Positions 17,679-25,496 of a DNA stretch of 38,642 bases are shown piece by piece; within the stretch, counting starts at the first letter, position 1; every line of letters starts with the position of its first letter. A program made the translations under genes and the position numbers. Origin of the DNA: Acrocarpospora pleiomorpha (GTDB lineage Bacteria; Actinomycetota; Actinomycetes; Streptosporangiales; Streptosporangiaceae); contig NZ_BLAF01000090.1 in the NCBI RefSeq assembly GCF_009687885.1, forward strand, positions 1 to 38,642, in the 5' to 3' direction. The notes under the pieces were generated by a model. That model was given only the letters and a program-made list of their open reading frames with translations. It did no database searches and had not been told where the DNA came from.

Positions 17679-18788
17679 TCAAGTTTCACGGACGCTGTAC
17701 CAGATGTTCTTGCCTCTTCCAAGGTCGGCGATGGCCTTGAACAGGCTCGCCGACGCAAGGACTTCCCAAGGGATCAGCAATATCCATGCCCGCAGTGAAG
17801 AGTGTGCGCGTACCAGCGGATCGGACGCCGTGCACAGCAGTCTGATGAGCTCAGCAAGAAGGACCACGAACAGGAGCACCATTGCGCTCAGGGCGAAAGG
17901 GGAAAGCACTATGAGTATCGGGATAAGGAGCCTGGCCGCAATACTCACTAACGCCATCAAGGCAAGCCTGCGCGCCCGCCCTCTTAGCCTGTTCCAGTCG
18001 GACATCAACCTTTGGATCTCACCCCGGGACCAGCGGCTACGCTGCATGATCGCCAGTCGCACATTCGTGCCGGGCGACTCCTGCGAGGCCGTGCGAACGA
18101 AGCCCAACTTGAATCCTTGCTCGATGAATTTGAGACCCCATTCATATGATTCCTCCACGCCCGTATCCAGGAACGGGCGCGCGCTATTCCATGTGGCGCG
18201 CCGACCGTAAACCGAGCTCCCTTCGACGACATGCACGCCGAGCCACCGATTCAGACCGCGCTGGGACGAGCACCACGTGCTGTCCTCCAGAGCCCGAACC
18301 TGTGAGAACAGCCCTGCCCCTCCGGCGCTGACCTCTGCTCCCTGGACTAAGTCGTATCCCTCAACCTCGAGTGCGAATACGGCCTCACGAAGCTGATCCG
18401 GCCCCGGTACGACATCGGCGTCAAGGATCCCGATCACTTCTGCCTCGGACAGATCGAATACTTGATTAAGGGCATGACCTTTCGGTGATACGCTTGGGAG
18501 GACTTTGAGATGCCAGTTCAACCGCCCGTCCCGGTTGTATCTTCGCATCATCGATTCCGCATGCTTGATATCCTGTGCTTGTTCACTGGAGACCACCCAG
18601 ACCAGTTCCAGGAGATCGCATGGATATGACAGCCGCTGCAGCCCCTGAGCGGAACGCTCAAAGGCCTGGATGGGTTCCCGGTAGAAGCATGTGAATATCG
18701 TGACGGACTGCCGAGCCTGCCAGCCTTCAGGGATATTCTCACCACCATAGGGTGTGCGAGGCCACGAGGGCATAAGCATGTCCACCAT
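17679..18788 (-). CDS. Membrane-anchored family 2 glycosyltransferase
   Basis: 369 residues if started at the ATG complementary to 18786-18788, five bases after the upstream stop and downstream of AAAGGAG; a longer in-frame start at 18860 would overlap the neighbour. The GT-A fold is visible: a SVTIFTCFYREP opening strand, the metal-binding DxD motif LDADV at 123-125, EES near the catalytic acid position, and QRSRW at 249-253, the QxxRW signature of processive or membrane GT2 enzymes. The C-terminus has hydrophobic segments (LALMALVSIAARLLIPILIV, ALSAMVLLFVVLLAELI, WILLIPWEVLA). It should transfer a sugar from a nucleotide donor at the membrane. It is the last gene of the seven-gene operon; the acceptor is unknown. 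Confidence 0.83.
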   Translation of the reverse strand: MVDMLMPSWPRTPYGGENIPEGWQARQSVTIFTCFYREPIQAFERSAQGLQRLSYPCDLLELVWVVSSEQAQDIKHAESMMRRYNRDGRLNWHLKVLPSVSPKGHALNQVFDLSEAEVIGILDADVVPGPDQLREAVFALEVEGYDLVQGAEVSAGGAGLFSQVRALEDSTWCSSQRGLNRWLGVHVVEGSSVYGRRATWNSARPFLDTGVEESYEWGLKFIEQGFKLGFVRTASQESPGTNVRLAIMQRSRWSRGEIQRLMSDWNRLRGRARRLALMALVSIAARLLIPILIVLSPFALSAMVLLFVVLLAELIRLLCTASDPLVRAHSSLRAWILLIPWEVLASASLFKAIADLGRGKNIWYSVRET

Positions 18789-18793
18789 ATGCG

Positions 18794-20005
18794 TCAAGTC
18801 TCCTTTGACGAGTCTTCCGACCGGGCTGCTTCTGGGTCGTCCTCGAGACGGTATGTCCACACGTCCGCAGCGGCCGGATAGCAGTCCAGCGACCGGCCCG
18901 CGATATCAGGAGACGGGCGACTACGCCCGTGATTCAGGCCGTCATGCCAATGGGTGACCAGTTCCTGACCAATCGCAACCAGCGCATCGTCGCCCAGCAC
19001 GACACCCGTGTTGCTCAGACCGCCGAGGAGTTGCGTCCCCAAACACTCATTTACCAGGCTGCTCCATGCCCCACCCTGACTGCCCGCGATCAGCCCGTAG
19101 ATGAACGCTCCCCCGAATTGATTCTCGACGACGAAGGGACCGAACCGCGGAGGCACCGCGACTTGGCGGACGAACTTCATCGCGTTGTCCCGGATCATCT
19201 CGATCCTGTCCTGGGCTCCTATGAGGTGAAGAAACCTGCTCCAAGAAATATGTCTCCAAATTCCCGTAGCCGATTCGAGCACCACGGTTCCTGCGCGACC
19301 GCGAAACACGTACGGAAGCACCGTGGCGGAAGCCGAGATCGAAGACGTCTGCCAATAATTCGCCGCCAGGCTCTTGCTCGTGTTCCCAATGAAGCAAACG
19401 GAATGCCGTGGACCGTGTGCGTGTCCCATCACACTCGGGCCGCCGGCGTGTTCAACCAGATTCGGCAGCGAGATCAAAGTCGAGCGGCCGACGCGTTCTA
19501 GATAGCGCTGGACGAAGACATCGTCCGGGAGCTCCGTACACTCTTTCGAAGAGCCTTCAGCCGCGACCCCCACAGCATCCTCACGCGGCAGTAATAGCGC
19601 CAGCGTCGGAACCCATTCGCCTCTCACCGCTCGTGCCCACGCCCCTCCGGTTGCCGCCGCCAGTCTCGCGGCTGCGCCGTTCCAGCAGTTCCAGTTGGCG
19701 TACAGGGCAAGCGCGCAGTCCGGATAGAGTTCGGCGGCCTTCGATACCGTGCTGACGAAGTCCGCGCCGAGAATGACGTCATCCTGCAGCACAAGATGAT
19801 GTGTCGTGTCCGCTCTCGCCTGGGACCAGGCAAGCAGAGCCGAGCGACGGCTCGTCGGCGGCCCACCCGGACTGGGGTCTTCGGCTAGGGCGCAGTTGAA
19901 ATCAGTAAGCTGTGCGGCTAATGCCTGGGCGGCCGACCGCCGTTTCGGGTGGAACATGACCGATGCGCCTATCTTGACTGCTCGCATGCTCGGCTCCCTG
20001 ATCAT
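18794..20005 (-). CDS. Putative glycosyltransferase (GT-A like)
   Basis: 403 residues from the ATG complementary to 20003-20005, with GGAAGGAG nine bases upstream; an ATG six codons later with its own GGGAG is an alternative. The N-terminal half has a donor-site pattern, HHLVLQDDVILGADFVSTV, with an acidic pair after a hydrophobic strand as in family 25-like glycosyltransferases. It is followed by PDDVFVQRYL and by LPNLVEHAGGPSVMGH, resembling the metal/donor-closing loop of such enzymes. The C-terminal half (about 230-403) has no known motif. It is 38 bp downstream of the GTP cyclohydrolase II gene in the same transcript, so a role in glycosylating the pathway product is reasonable but unproven. 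Confidence 0.6.
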   Translation of the reverse strand: MIREPSMRAVKIGASVMFHPKRRSAAQALAAQLTDFNCALAEDPSPGGPPTSRRSALLAWSQARADTTHHLVLQDDVILGADFVSTVSKAAELYPDCALALYANWNCWNGAAARLAAATGGAWARAVRGEWVPTLALLLPREDAVGVAAEGSSKECTELPDDVFVQRYLERVGRSTLISLPNLVEHAGGPSVMGHAHGPRHSVCFIGNTSKSLAANYWQTSSISASATVLPYVFRGRAGTVVLESATGIWRHISWSRFLHLIGAQDRIEMIRDNAMKFVRQVAVPPRFGPFVVENQFGGAFIYGLIAGSQGGAWSSLVNECLGTQLLGGLSNTGVVLGDDALVAIGQELVTHWHDGLNHGRSRPSPDIAGRSLDCYPAAADVWTYRLEDDPEAARSEDSSKET

Positions 20006-20043
20006 CGGCTCTGGCTCCTTCCCACAGGCTTGTGAATCAGCCT

Positions 20044-20655
20044 CTAGCTCAGCACGATTTCATGCTTGCCCCGATAGACCTTGGCCTCCAGATAGCCACG
20101 GTTGATGGGGTTTTCGTACACGCCGGTCGGGACCCGGGCGCATACCTCAATGCCGTTCCCCTCAAGCTGCCGTACCTTGTCTGGATTATTTGATAATAGT
20201 CGGATTCTACGCGCGCCGATCGCCAGGAGCATTTCTGCCGCTACCAGGTAATTACGCAGGTCGTGCTCAAAGTTCAGCGCGGTGTTCGCATCGAAGGTAT
20301 CCAGGCCGCCGTCTTGGAGCGCGTATGCCCTCAGCTTGTTGTACAGACCGATTCCGCGGCCTTCCTGGCGCAGATACAGCAGGATCCCGGACGACCCGGC
20401 CATGAGCTCAATTGCCTCGGCAAGCTGATCACCGCAATCGCAGCGCGCCGACCGGAACACGTCTCCCGTCAAGCACTCCGAATGCACCCGCACCAGCGGT
20501 GCCTCGTCGCCTGCGATTTCTCCGAAAATGAGCGCGACATGCTCCCCGGGTGCGCTCAAGCCGTCGAATGACACCATACTGACCCGTGCCATTACTTGCT
20601 TGCCGACCTGCAGCGGGATATTTATCTTCGTCGCGATCTTTAGCTCTGGCCGCAT
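20044..20655 (-). CDS. GTP cyclohydrolase II (RibA/ToxB-like)
   Basis: 203 residues, a stand-alone GTP cyclohydrolase II close to the Escherichia coli RibA length. It opens the imidazole ring of GTP to give 2,5-diamino-6-ribosylamino-pyrimidinone phosphate, formate and pyrophosphate. Zinc ligands Cys61, Cys72 and Cys74 are present in SECLTGDVFRSARCDC. The GTP-binding YLRQEGRGIGL, the AYALQD Tyr111 and the Asp132/Arg134 pair (HDLRNY) match residues known to matter in RibA, so it should be active. No other riboflavin gene is nearby. It sits inside a glycosyltransferase/methyltransferase/WD40/exporter operon, as toxB does in toxoflavin clusters, so a dedicated secondary-metabolism copy is the best reading. 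Confidence 0.92.
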   Translation of the reverse strand: MRPELKIATKINIPLQVGKQVMARVSMVSFDGLSAPGEHVALIFGEIAGDEAPLVRVHSECLTGDVFRSARCDCGDQLAEAIELMAGSSGILLYLRQEGRGIGLYNKLRAYALQDGGLDTFDANTALNFEHDLRNYLVAAEMLLAIGARRIRLLSNNPDKVRQLEGNGIEVCARVPTGVYENPINRGYLEAKVYRGKHEIVLS

Positions 20656-20773
20656 CTTTCGCCTATCCGTTCAATTACTGGGGTTCCGTGTCGCTAGCCC
20701 GCTGAATGGTGGCCGACGTGATCACAGTGTTTCGTTTCTTGTGGCGCGAGGCCTCGCCTCCTCTGTAGCGTCA

Positions 20774-21730
20774 CTACTGCGATTCGCGAAGCTCGAACAG
20801 CATGAAATAGTTAGTGCATGCCAGTAGTTCTCGGGTCCGGTCATCGAGGATAATGGGCTCGCAGCTCGCGAGTTGGTAGCCATACCTCTCCAGAAGCGGC
20901 TCCAGGCCGCGCCGCACCGCGATGCCATCCACGATGGCTTCACAACTGAAGGGTTTGTTGGTGTCGTTCGGGACGATCAGGAGAAAGGGCACCCTCAGGT
21001 CTCGCAGCCAGCTGAGCCAACCGTCCACCGCGGTGTAAGGCATCTCGGAGAAGCTGTGTATGTTCACAGCAAGATCAGGAGACCGGGAATCCGAAACGAC
21101 ATGGAGCTCGTCGAGTGCCAGCGCGACAGTCTTGCGCTCGACCCCCCTGAATCTCAAATACGTTTCGCAGACCAATGTGGATTCGGGAATTCCGTCGAGG
21201 CAGTAGTACCTGGCCAGCCCGGGAACCGCTTCCGCCATTCGATGGGCGAGCCGCCCGTATCCCGCCCCGATGTCCACGACAACGAGATCTTCTCGGCCGA
21301 AGATGTTCATGTGCCGATCAAGGAAGTAGATCTCGTTAAGAGAGTCCAATAGATCTCGACTCAACCAGCCGAAGCGGTCCGAATAGAACCGCTCACAGCC
21401 AAAGGCGCCATCCTCGCTTAGCACACCAAGTAGCCCCTGAGTGTCGCTCCTCGCGATGTAGTCGGCATAGCTGAGATACTTGAGGACTTGGTCCTCGCCG
21501 AAGTAGCGCGTCTGCCAGACGTAGCAATTGTCGTCGCGGAATGTATTCATCCGCAGTTCGCGTCCGACGAAGTTCTCCGACCACTGGCTGCGACGGCTCA
21601 GTCGGCTCTCGAGCTTGCGGTACCTTTCCTGTAGCTCTGCCAGGCGGTTCAGGGCGGGGTCGTCCCCTTCGCCGTTCCCTGGAACTGTTCCGTGCGATTG
21701 CGTGTGATCGACTTCACGTGAAGTGCCCAT
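20774..21730 (-). CDS. SAM-dependent methyltransferase (putative sugar O-methyltransferase type)
   Basis: 318 residues if started at the ATG complementary to 21728-21730. That start overlaps the MFS gene by 82 bp; an in-frame extension to 21841 overlaps even more. The SAM-binding motif I is VVVDIGAGYGRLAHRM, preceded by DSLNEIYFLDRHMNIFG and followed by YYCLDGIPESTLVCETYL (motif II region) and LLIVPND. This arrangement recalls the 'putative sugar O-methyltransferase' family found with nucleotide-sugar and glycosyltransferase genes. An N-terminal stretch LNRLAELQERYRKLESRL is probably coiled coil. In a tox-like pathway a methyltransferase (ToxA) methylates ring nitrogens; whether this one acts on the ring or a sugar cannot be told. 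Confidence 0.78.
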   Translation of the reverse strand: MGTSREVDHTQSHGTVPGNGEGDDPALNRLAELQERYRKLESRLSRRSQWSENFVGRELRMNTFRDDNCYVWQTRYFGEDQVLKYLSYADYIARSDTQGLLGVLSEDGAFGCERFYSDRFGWLSRDLLDSLNEIYFLDRHMNIFGREDLVVVDIGAGYGRLAHRMAEAVPGLARYYCLDGIPESTLVCETYLRFRGVERKTVALALDELHVVSDSRSPDLAVNIHSFSEMPYTAVDGWLSWLRDLRVPFLLIVPNDTNKPFSCEAIVDGIAVRRGLEPLLERYGYQLASCEPIILDDRTRELLACTNYFMLFELRESQ

Positions 21731-22959
21731 ATGTACCCCGCGCCTCCGAACAAAATCAGTAGTGCGAACGTGCCCCAAAGGAGCGTCGCATCCAGTTCGA
21801 CGAGTGATCCGACCAAAACCGGTCCGCCGACCGATGAGCACGCCCAGGCAAGCTGGAATATGCTCATGTAGCGACCTCGGGCCGCCTCTGGCGCATGCAG
21901 CGTCACCAGTGCCGACACCGCGGGACCGTGAATGAGCTGGCCCAGGGTCAACAGGGTTACGCCGAGAAGAATCAGACTGGTCTGGCTCAGGCCATCAGTG
22001 TGTCCTGAAACTGCTATCGCGGCTACGCCAGAGGTCATGAGGCCGGTCGCCGCAGCGATCACAACCGCCCTCGAAAAGCCGGCGGTCAATCGTGTTATCA
22101 CCGTCTGCAGAGCGATGGATATCAGCGTGTTCAGCGTCAATCCCATCGACGCCACCCATGGTGAGACCTTTTCGACGACGATCAGATAGACCGGCAACGC
22201 CATGTGGGGAATCAGCCAGGCGAAGCTGGTGACGGCTTGCGATGCGGCCATGAGGAGAAAGGGACGATCACGCAATGCGTCGCCCCACCTGGGGCGTTCC
22301 CTCGGCTTGGATGACGAATCACGGCGCGACCTGGCTCCGGCAATACGCTTGCTGGAGAATATCGCCCCCGCGACGAAGCAGGTCACTATGTTCACGCCGA
22401 GCAGCCAGGACAGGGACGACGGCCCATAACTCGAGGCGATGACGCCGCCAAGCAGGCCTCCTAATCCGACGCTCACGTTTCTGACGACATTGGTCAGGGC
22501 GAACCATCGGTCCAGGTCTTGGCCCTGGCTGATATCGGCTACGTAAACCGGCCAGGCCGACCAGTACAGCTGATCCGCGATCAGCACGATGACCGATGCC
22601 GCGATCAGTGTGATGACGTCATGGACCAGGAAATACGAGATGTAGCCAAGGGCGGCCACCACGTTGTTGACGACGAGAATGACCGCGGGCCCCCACCGGT
22701 CGATTCCGGAGCCGGCCAGCAGCGCGGCCGGCATCGCCAGCACGGTGGCGATCGTGAGGCCGGTCCCGATCCAGGACAGGGAAAGGTCGGTCGAGTTGTC
22801 GAAGAAGATGATGGAGAATGGCAGGAACATGCCTGCGCCAATTCCATCGATCAGAACCGCTACAATGACCGTTCGGTAACCACGCAACATGGGCAGCCCG
22901 ACCGCCGACAGAATCGTCTGCAGACGAGGTAATTTTCCGCGATTGACTGTCCTGGTCAC
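21649..22959 (-). CDS. MFS transporter, about 12 TM
   Basis: 436 residues from a GTG whose bases overlap the stop of the upstream 90-aa gene (GTGA). About 12 hydrophobic segments are visible, with GYRTVIVAVLIDGIGAGMFLPFSIIFF as the first helix and LLAGSGIDRWGPAVILVV as the weak motif A loop. A central hydrophilic loop (SSKRIAGARSRRDSSSKPRERPRWG) separates two six-helix halves. Being translationally coupled inside the biosynthetic operon, it is the probable exporter and self-protection pump for the product. Its 3' end overlaps the methyltransferase start region. Confidence 0.88.
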   Translation of the reverse strand: MTRTVNRGKLPRLQTILSAVGLPMLRGYRTVIVAVLIDGIGAGMFLPFSIIFFDNSTDLSLSWIGTGLTIATVLAMPAALLAGSGIDRWGPAVILVVNNVVAALGYISYFLVHDVITLIAASVIVLIADQLYWSAWPVYVADISQGQDLDRWFALTNVVRNVSVGLGGLLGGVIASSYGPSSLSWLLGVNIVTCFVAGAIFSSKRIAGARSRRDSSSKPRERPRWGDALRDRPFLLMAASQAVTSFAWLIPHMALPVYLIVVEKVSPWVASMGLTLNTLISIALQTVITRLTAGFSRAVVIAAATGLMTSGVAAIAVSGHTDGLSQTSLILLGVTLLTLGQLIHGPAVSALVTLHAPEAARGRYMSIFQLAWACSSVGGPVLVGSLVELDATLLWGTFALLILFGGAGYIWALHVKSITRNRTEQFQGTAKGTTPP

Positions 22960-23228
22960 GTCTCATCCCGGTCGTGGAAACGTTCGACGGTATCCGTAGC
23001 CTCAATTTGCAGGGCGCGTATGGTGTGTACTCGTGCAGGCACGCCGGGTGGCCGTCCACTCGGCTCCGCTTTGATCTCGGGGCTGAAGCGCTGGGCGGCA
23101 CGTTCGCGTAGTTCGACCGCCTGGGCGAGCGCGCCGCTCGCCCGCTCGAAACGCAGAGGCCTATTTGGGAGCTCCGAGCTTTGGAAACGGGCACGCGATT
23201 GGACGTTCTCGCGGTAAGCGATTGCCAC
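22956..23228 (-). CDS. 90-aa orphan protein coupled to the exporter
   Basis: 90 residues from a GTG complementary to 23226-23228; the TGA overlaps the exporter GTG by four bases, good evidence that it is translated. The protein is charged and soluble, with no cysteine and no hydrophobic segment: SSELPNRPLRFERASG, then a helix-forming ALAQAVELRERAAQRF, then GRPPGVPARVHTIRALQIE. It is not recognised. It does not look like a ribosomal-peptide precursor because there is no leader/core contrast. Options are a small subunit of the pathway enzymes, a chaperone or a regulator. Lack of a clear ribosome-binding site upstream lowers confidence in the exact start. Confidence 0.55.
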   Translation of the reverse strand: MAIAYRENVQSRARFQSSELPNRPLRFERASGALAQAVELRERAAQRFSPEIKAEPSGRPPGVPARVHTIRALQIEATDTVERFHDRDET

Positions 23229-23248
23229 AAGCTCGATCGCCAGAGCCG

Positions 23249-23274
23249 GCGGAGGCTTATGAATAAACCTCCGC
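23249..23274. terminator. Hairpin between the WD40 gene and the rest of the operon
   Basis: GCGGAGG (23249-23255) and CCTCCGC (23268-23274) form a 7-bp perfect stem with a 12-nt AT-rich loop. It starts 35 bases after the WD40 stop codon on the minus strand. There is no T-run after it, so it may be a partial terminator, an RNA-stabilising hairpin or an attenuator that lowers expression of the downstream genes. Confidence 0.4.
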
Positions 23275-23308
23275 GGCTACTCGCAGCTATTGCGAGACCT
23301 GGGACTCG

Positions 23309-25006
23309 CTACCCGCCGGTGACGGGGATAGCGCACTCGTATGCCTGCCCGTCATACGAGCTGCCGACGAACACCTCTTGCCGGGGGTCATACGTCAGCG
23401 AGCTGATGCCGGACGCCGTCGGGCGGGTGAGCGCGGCCCATGTCTTCGTGCTGCGGTCGAAGATACCGATGTGACCATCATAGGTTCCGGTCGCGATCCA
23501 GCGAGTGTCGGCGCTCGCCGCGATGCACTTGATGGAATGCGCGTAGGGCGTGTCGATGACGGTCGCGGTGAAGTCGGTCGACCAGATGCGTAGCTTCAGG
23601 TCCCGGCTGATGCTGGCGAACTCCCCGCTGCCCAGGCCGACGCAGCCGTTTGCGATCTTGTCGTGGGCACGGTGAACCGTCTTCACGAGGGTGAGATCGT
23701 CCTTGTCGAACCACGTGCAGCTACCGTCCGCACTGACGGAGAAGATGTAGCGACCAGACGAGGCGACACCTTTTACCGCGTTGTCGTGGAGTTTTAGTTC
23801 GGCCACGAAGTCGATGCCGTTATTCGATCTGCAGAAAACGAGCCCTTCACCGGTGTAAGTGCCCACGATGACGTGTTCAAGGTTCTCTCTCCTGAAGGAG
23901 ACTCCGCAGTTCAGTGGTGATCTGTGTTGGTGGATCGGCAGTCCGGTGAGCACATCGAAGATTATTCCAAGCTGTCCGCCCGTGATGAGCCGATCGGCGA
24001 TGGGAGCGAAGAAGTTGCAGAGACTGCCCGGCCGTGTCAGCTCCTGATTGTCTCGCCACACTATGCCGGCATCGCCCACCGAGATTCGCCCGCTTTCGTG
24101 AGCGTATACGGCATTAAGGCCGTAGGTTGGGGCTACTTCCCTGCCGATCCACCTGTCCTGCTGGTAGTCATATGATTGATACGTGGAGCCGAATGTGCCG
24201 AGAACTATGTGCGAGTCACCGGCGAAGGCACAGGATCGAGGCCAGACCTCTGAGGGAAGGCTCGTCTCGACTTTCGGACGAGGAAAACCGGAACTGATAT
24301 CCCAGATACGCATGGTCCTGTCGTAGCTCAGGCTGACCAACAGGTTCTCTTCGATGCCGATGGCGAGACGTTTGACGCCTGCCGCATGCGCGTCCACCTT
24401 CGTGGCCGATTCTCCGTCGAGCACGATCAGCTGCCCGTCGTCGTTTCCCGCGTAGATCACTCCATTGGGGTGGATCGCGATAGTGTCTGTCTCAACTCCG
24501 CCCAGGTCGATGTCCTGCACCATCTGGCCACTCGCGAGCGACCAGCGCTTGATCGTCCCGTCGTCGCTGGAGCTGATGACCTGGTCCCCACTGTGATTCC
24601 ACTGCACGCTGATGACATCCGCGGTGTGGCCGGCGAAACAATGGAGCATCTCGCCGTTGTAGTCGAACACGCGTACGCGGTGATCACGCGAAGCGGTCGC
24701 GACCATACGCTCCGTCGGGTGGAAGACCGACATTTCGACGTCGTCTTCGTGCTCCCCCAACACCGCCATCAGCCGGAGGTCCGGCACCGACCAGAGGCGA
24801 GCGGAGTAGTCGCTGGACGATGACACGAGCAGCCTGCCGTCAGGGCTGAAGGTGCACTGGTTGGCGAGGTGGTCGTGGATGACACGGGACATCGCCTCGC
24901 CCGTCTTTTGATTCCACAGGATGACTCGATTGTCGTAGCCCGCCGTTGCGACAAAGTCATCCCGGTAGGCGGAGATACCGCTGATCGGGCCAGCATGTCC
25001 TATCAC
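23309..25006 (-). CDS. WD40-repeat protein, two seven-bladed propellers (ToxC-like candidate)
   Basis: 565 residues from the GTG complementary to 25004-25006, which has AGAAGGAG six bases upstream. The open frame continues to 25267, but that part lacks repeats and a ribosome site. I count 14 WD-type blades from end to end: for example GHAGPISG...NRVILWN first, GHTADVISV...GTIKRWS fourth, LSYDRTMRIWD sixth, AHDKIANG...LKLRIWS twelfth, and a closing GQAYECA blade. That fits two seven-bladed beta-propellers with almost nothing outside them. No enzyme motif, signal peptide or membrane segment is visible. WD-repeat proteins are rare in biosynthetic operons; the known case is ToxC of toxoflavin clusters, found with a GTP cyclohydrolase II as here. 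It is probably the first gene of the operon. Confidence 0.85.
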   Translation of the reverse strand: MIGHAGPISGISAYRDDFVATAGYDNRVILWNQKTGEAMSRVIHDHLANQCTFSPDGRLLVSSSSDYSARLWSVPDLRLMAVLGEHEDDVEMSVFHPTERMVATASRDHRVRVFDYNGEMLHCFAGHTADVISVQWNHSGDQVISSSDDGTIKRWSLASGQMVQDIDLGGVETDTIAIHPNGVIYAGNDDGQLIVLDGESATKVDAHAAGVKRLAIGIEENLLVSLSYDRTMRIWDISSGFPRPKVETSLPSEVWPRSCAFAGDSHIVLGTFGSTYQSYDYQQDRWIGREVAPTYGLNAVYAHESGRISVGDAGIVWRDNQELTRPGSLCNFFAPIADRLITGGQLGIIFDVLTGLPIHQHRSPLNCGVSFRRENLEHVIVGTYTGEGLVFCRSNNGIDFVAELKLHDNAVKGVASSGRYIFSVSADGSCTWFDKDDLTLVKTVHRAHDKIANGCVGLGSGEFASISRDLKLRIWSTDFTATVIDTPYAHSIKCIAASADTRWIATGTYDGHIGIFDRSTKTWAALTRPTASGISSLTYDPRQEVFVGSSYDGQAYECAIPVTGG

Positions 25007-25496
25007 GAGAAACTCCTTCTGAGCGGGTTTCCACGCCTTTGGTGGATGGGCATGGCAGATATCGGGCTGGCTATTGCATAACCCGAGTTTCCAGCAGGGA
25101 GTTGTTGAGCGAAAATGTGCTTGACACCTTCGCGGCCGCGTTCCGACGCGTCCTTCGGTGTCAATATCTGTGCGGTCCGTTATGTCGCAACTGTTAGCTT
25201 TACTTAGATTTAACCACCTCCTGACATAGGCCGCAATATGCCGATCTAGCAAGATCGATCCGGGCATTATGGCATCCTCATGCCCAGACGGTGATGGTCG
25301 GGTATGTATGCGGATAGATCCGCCATCCGGAAATAAGTCCGGACCTCAGGGAGAACGGTTCTTACCGCTTCGCACCGAGCGCCACGACCGTGCAAGCCAT
25401 GGGCGGACCATGGCGCCCACCTGTTTCTGGCGGACCGTACCGACTCGAACACGGTCACCGACCACCTGAACGTCCCCGTGGACGTATTTTGGTCAT
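25007..25496. other. 490-bp divergent intergenic region with candidate control elements
   Basis: The region separates the minus-strand WD40-led operon from the plus-strand questin-oxidase-like gene and is clearly AT-richer near 25160-25260. It contains the inverted repeat TTGACACC (25121-25128) / GGTGTCAA (25157-25164), a second one CGATCT (25242-25247) / AGATCG (25252-25257) with a 4-nt spacer, and a candidate minus-strand promoter at 25161-25190. No gene is supported inside it. The repeats are candidate operators only. Confidence 0.4.
25161..25190 (-). promoter_or_regulatory. Candidate promoter of the WD40-led operon
   Basis: On the minus strand TTGCGA (complement of 25185-25190) and TATTGA (complement of 25161-25166) are separated by 18 bp. 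Transcription would start near 25153, giving a leader of roughly 145 nt. The -10 box overlaps the right arm of the TTGACACC/GGTGTCAA inverted repeat, a sensible place for a repressor. Confidence 0.3.

Noticed and set aside
22956..23228. 90-aa protein as a ribosomal-peptide precursor
   Set aside because: No leader/core division, no Cys/Ser/Thr-rich core, and no peptide-modifying enzymes in the operon.
25007..25267. N-terminal extension of the WD40 protein
   Set aside because: The added 87 residues contain no repeat and cross a promoter-like, AT-rich stretch; a strong ribosome site precedes the GTG at 25006.
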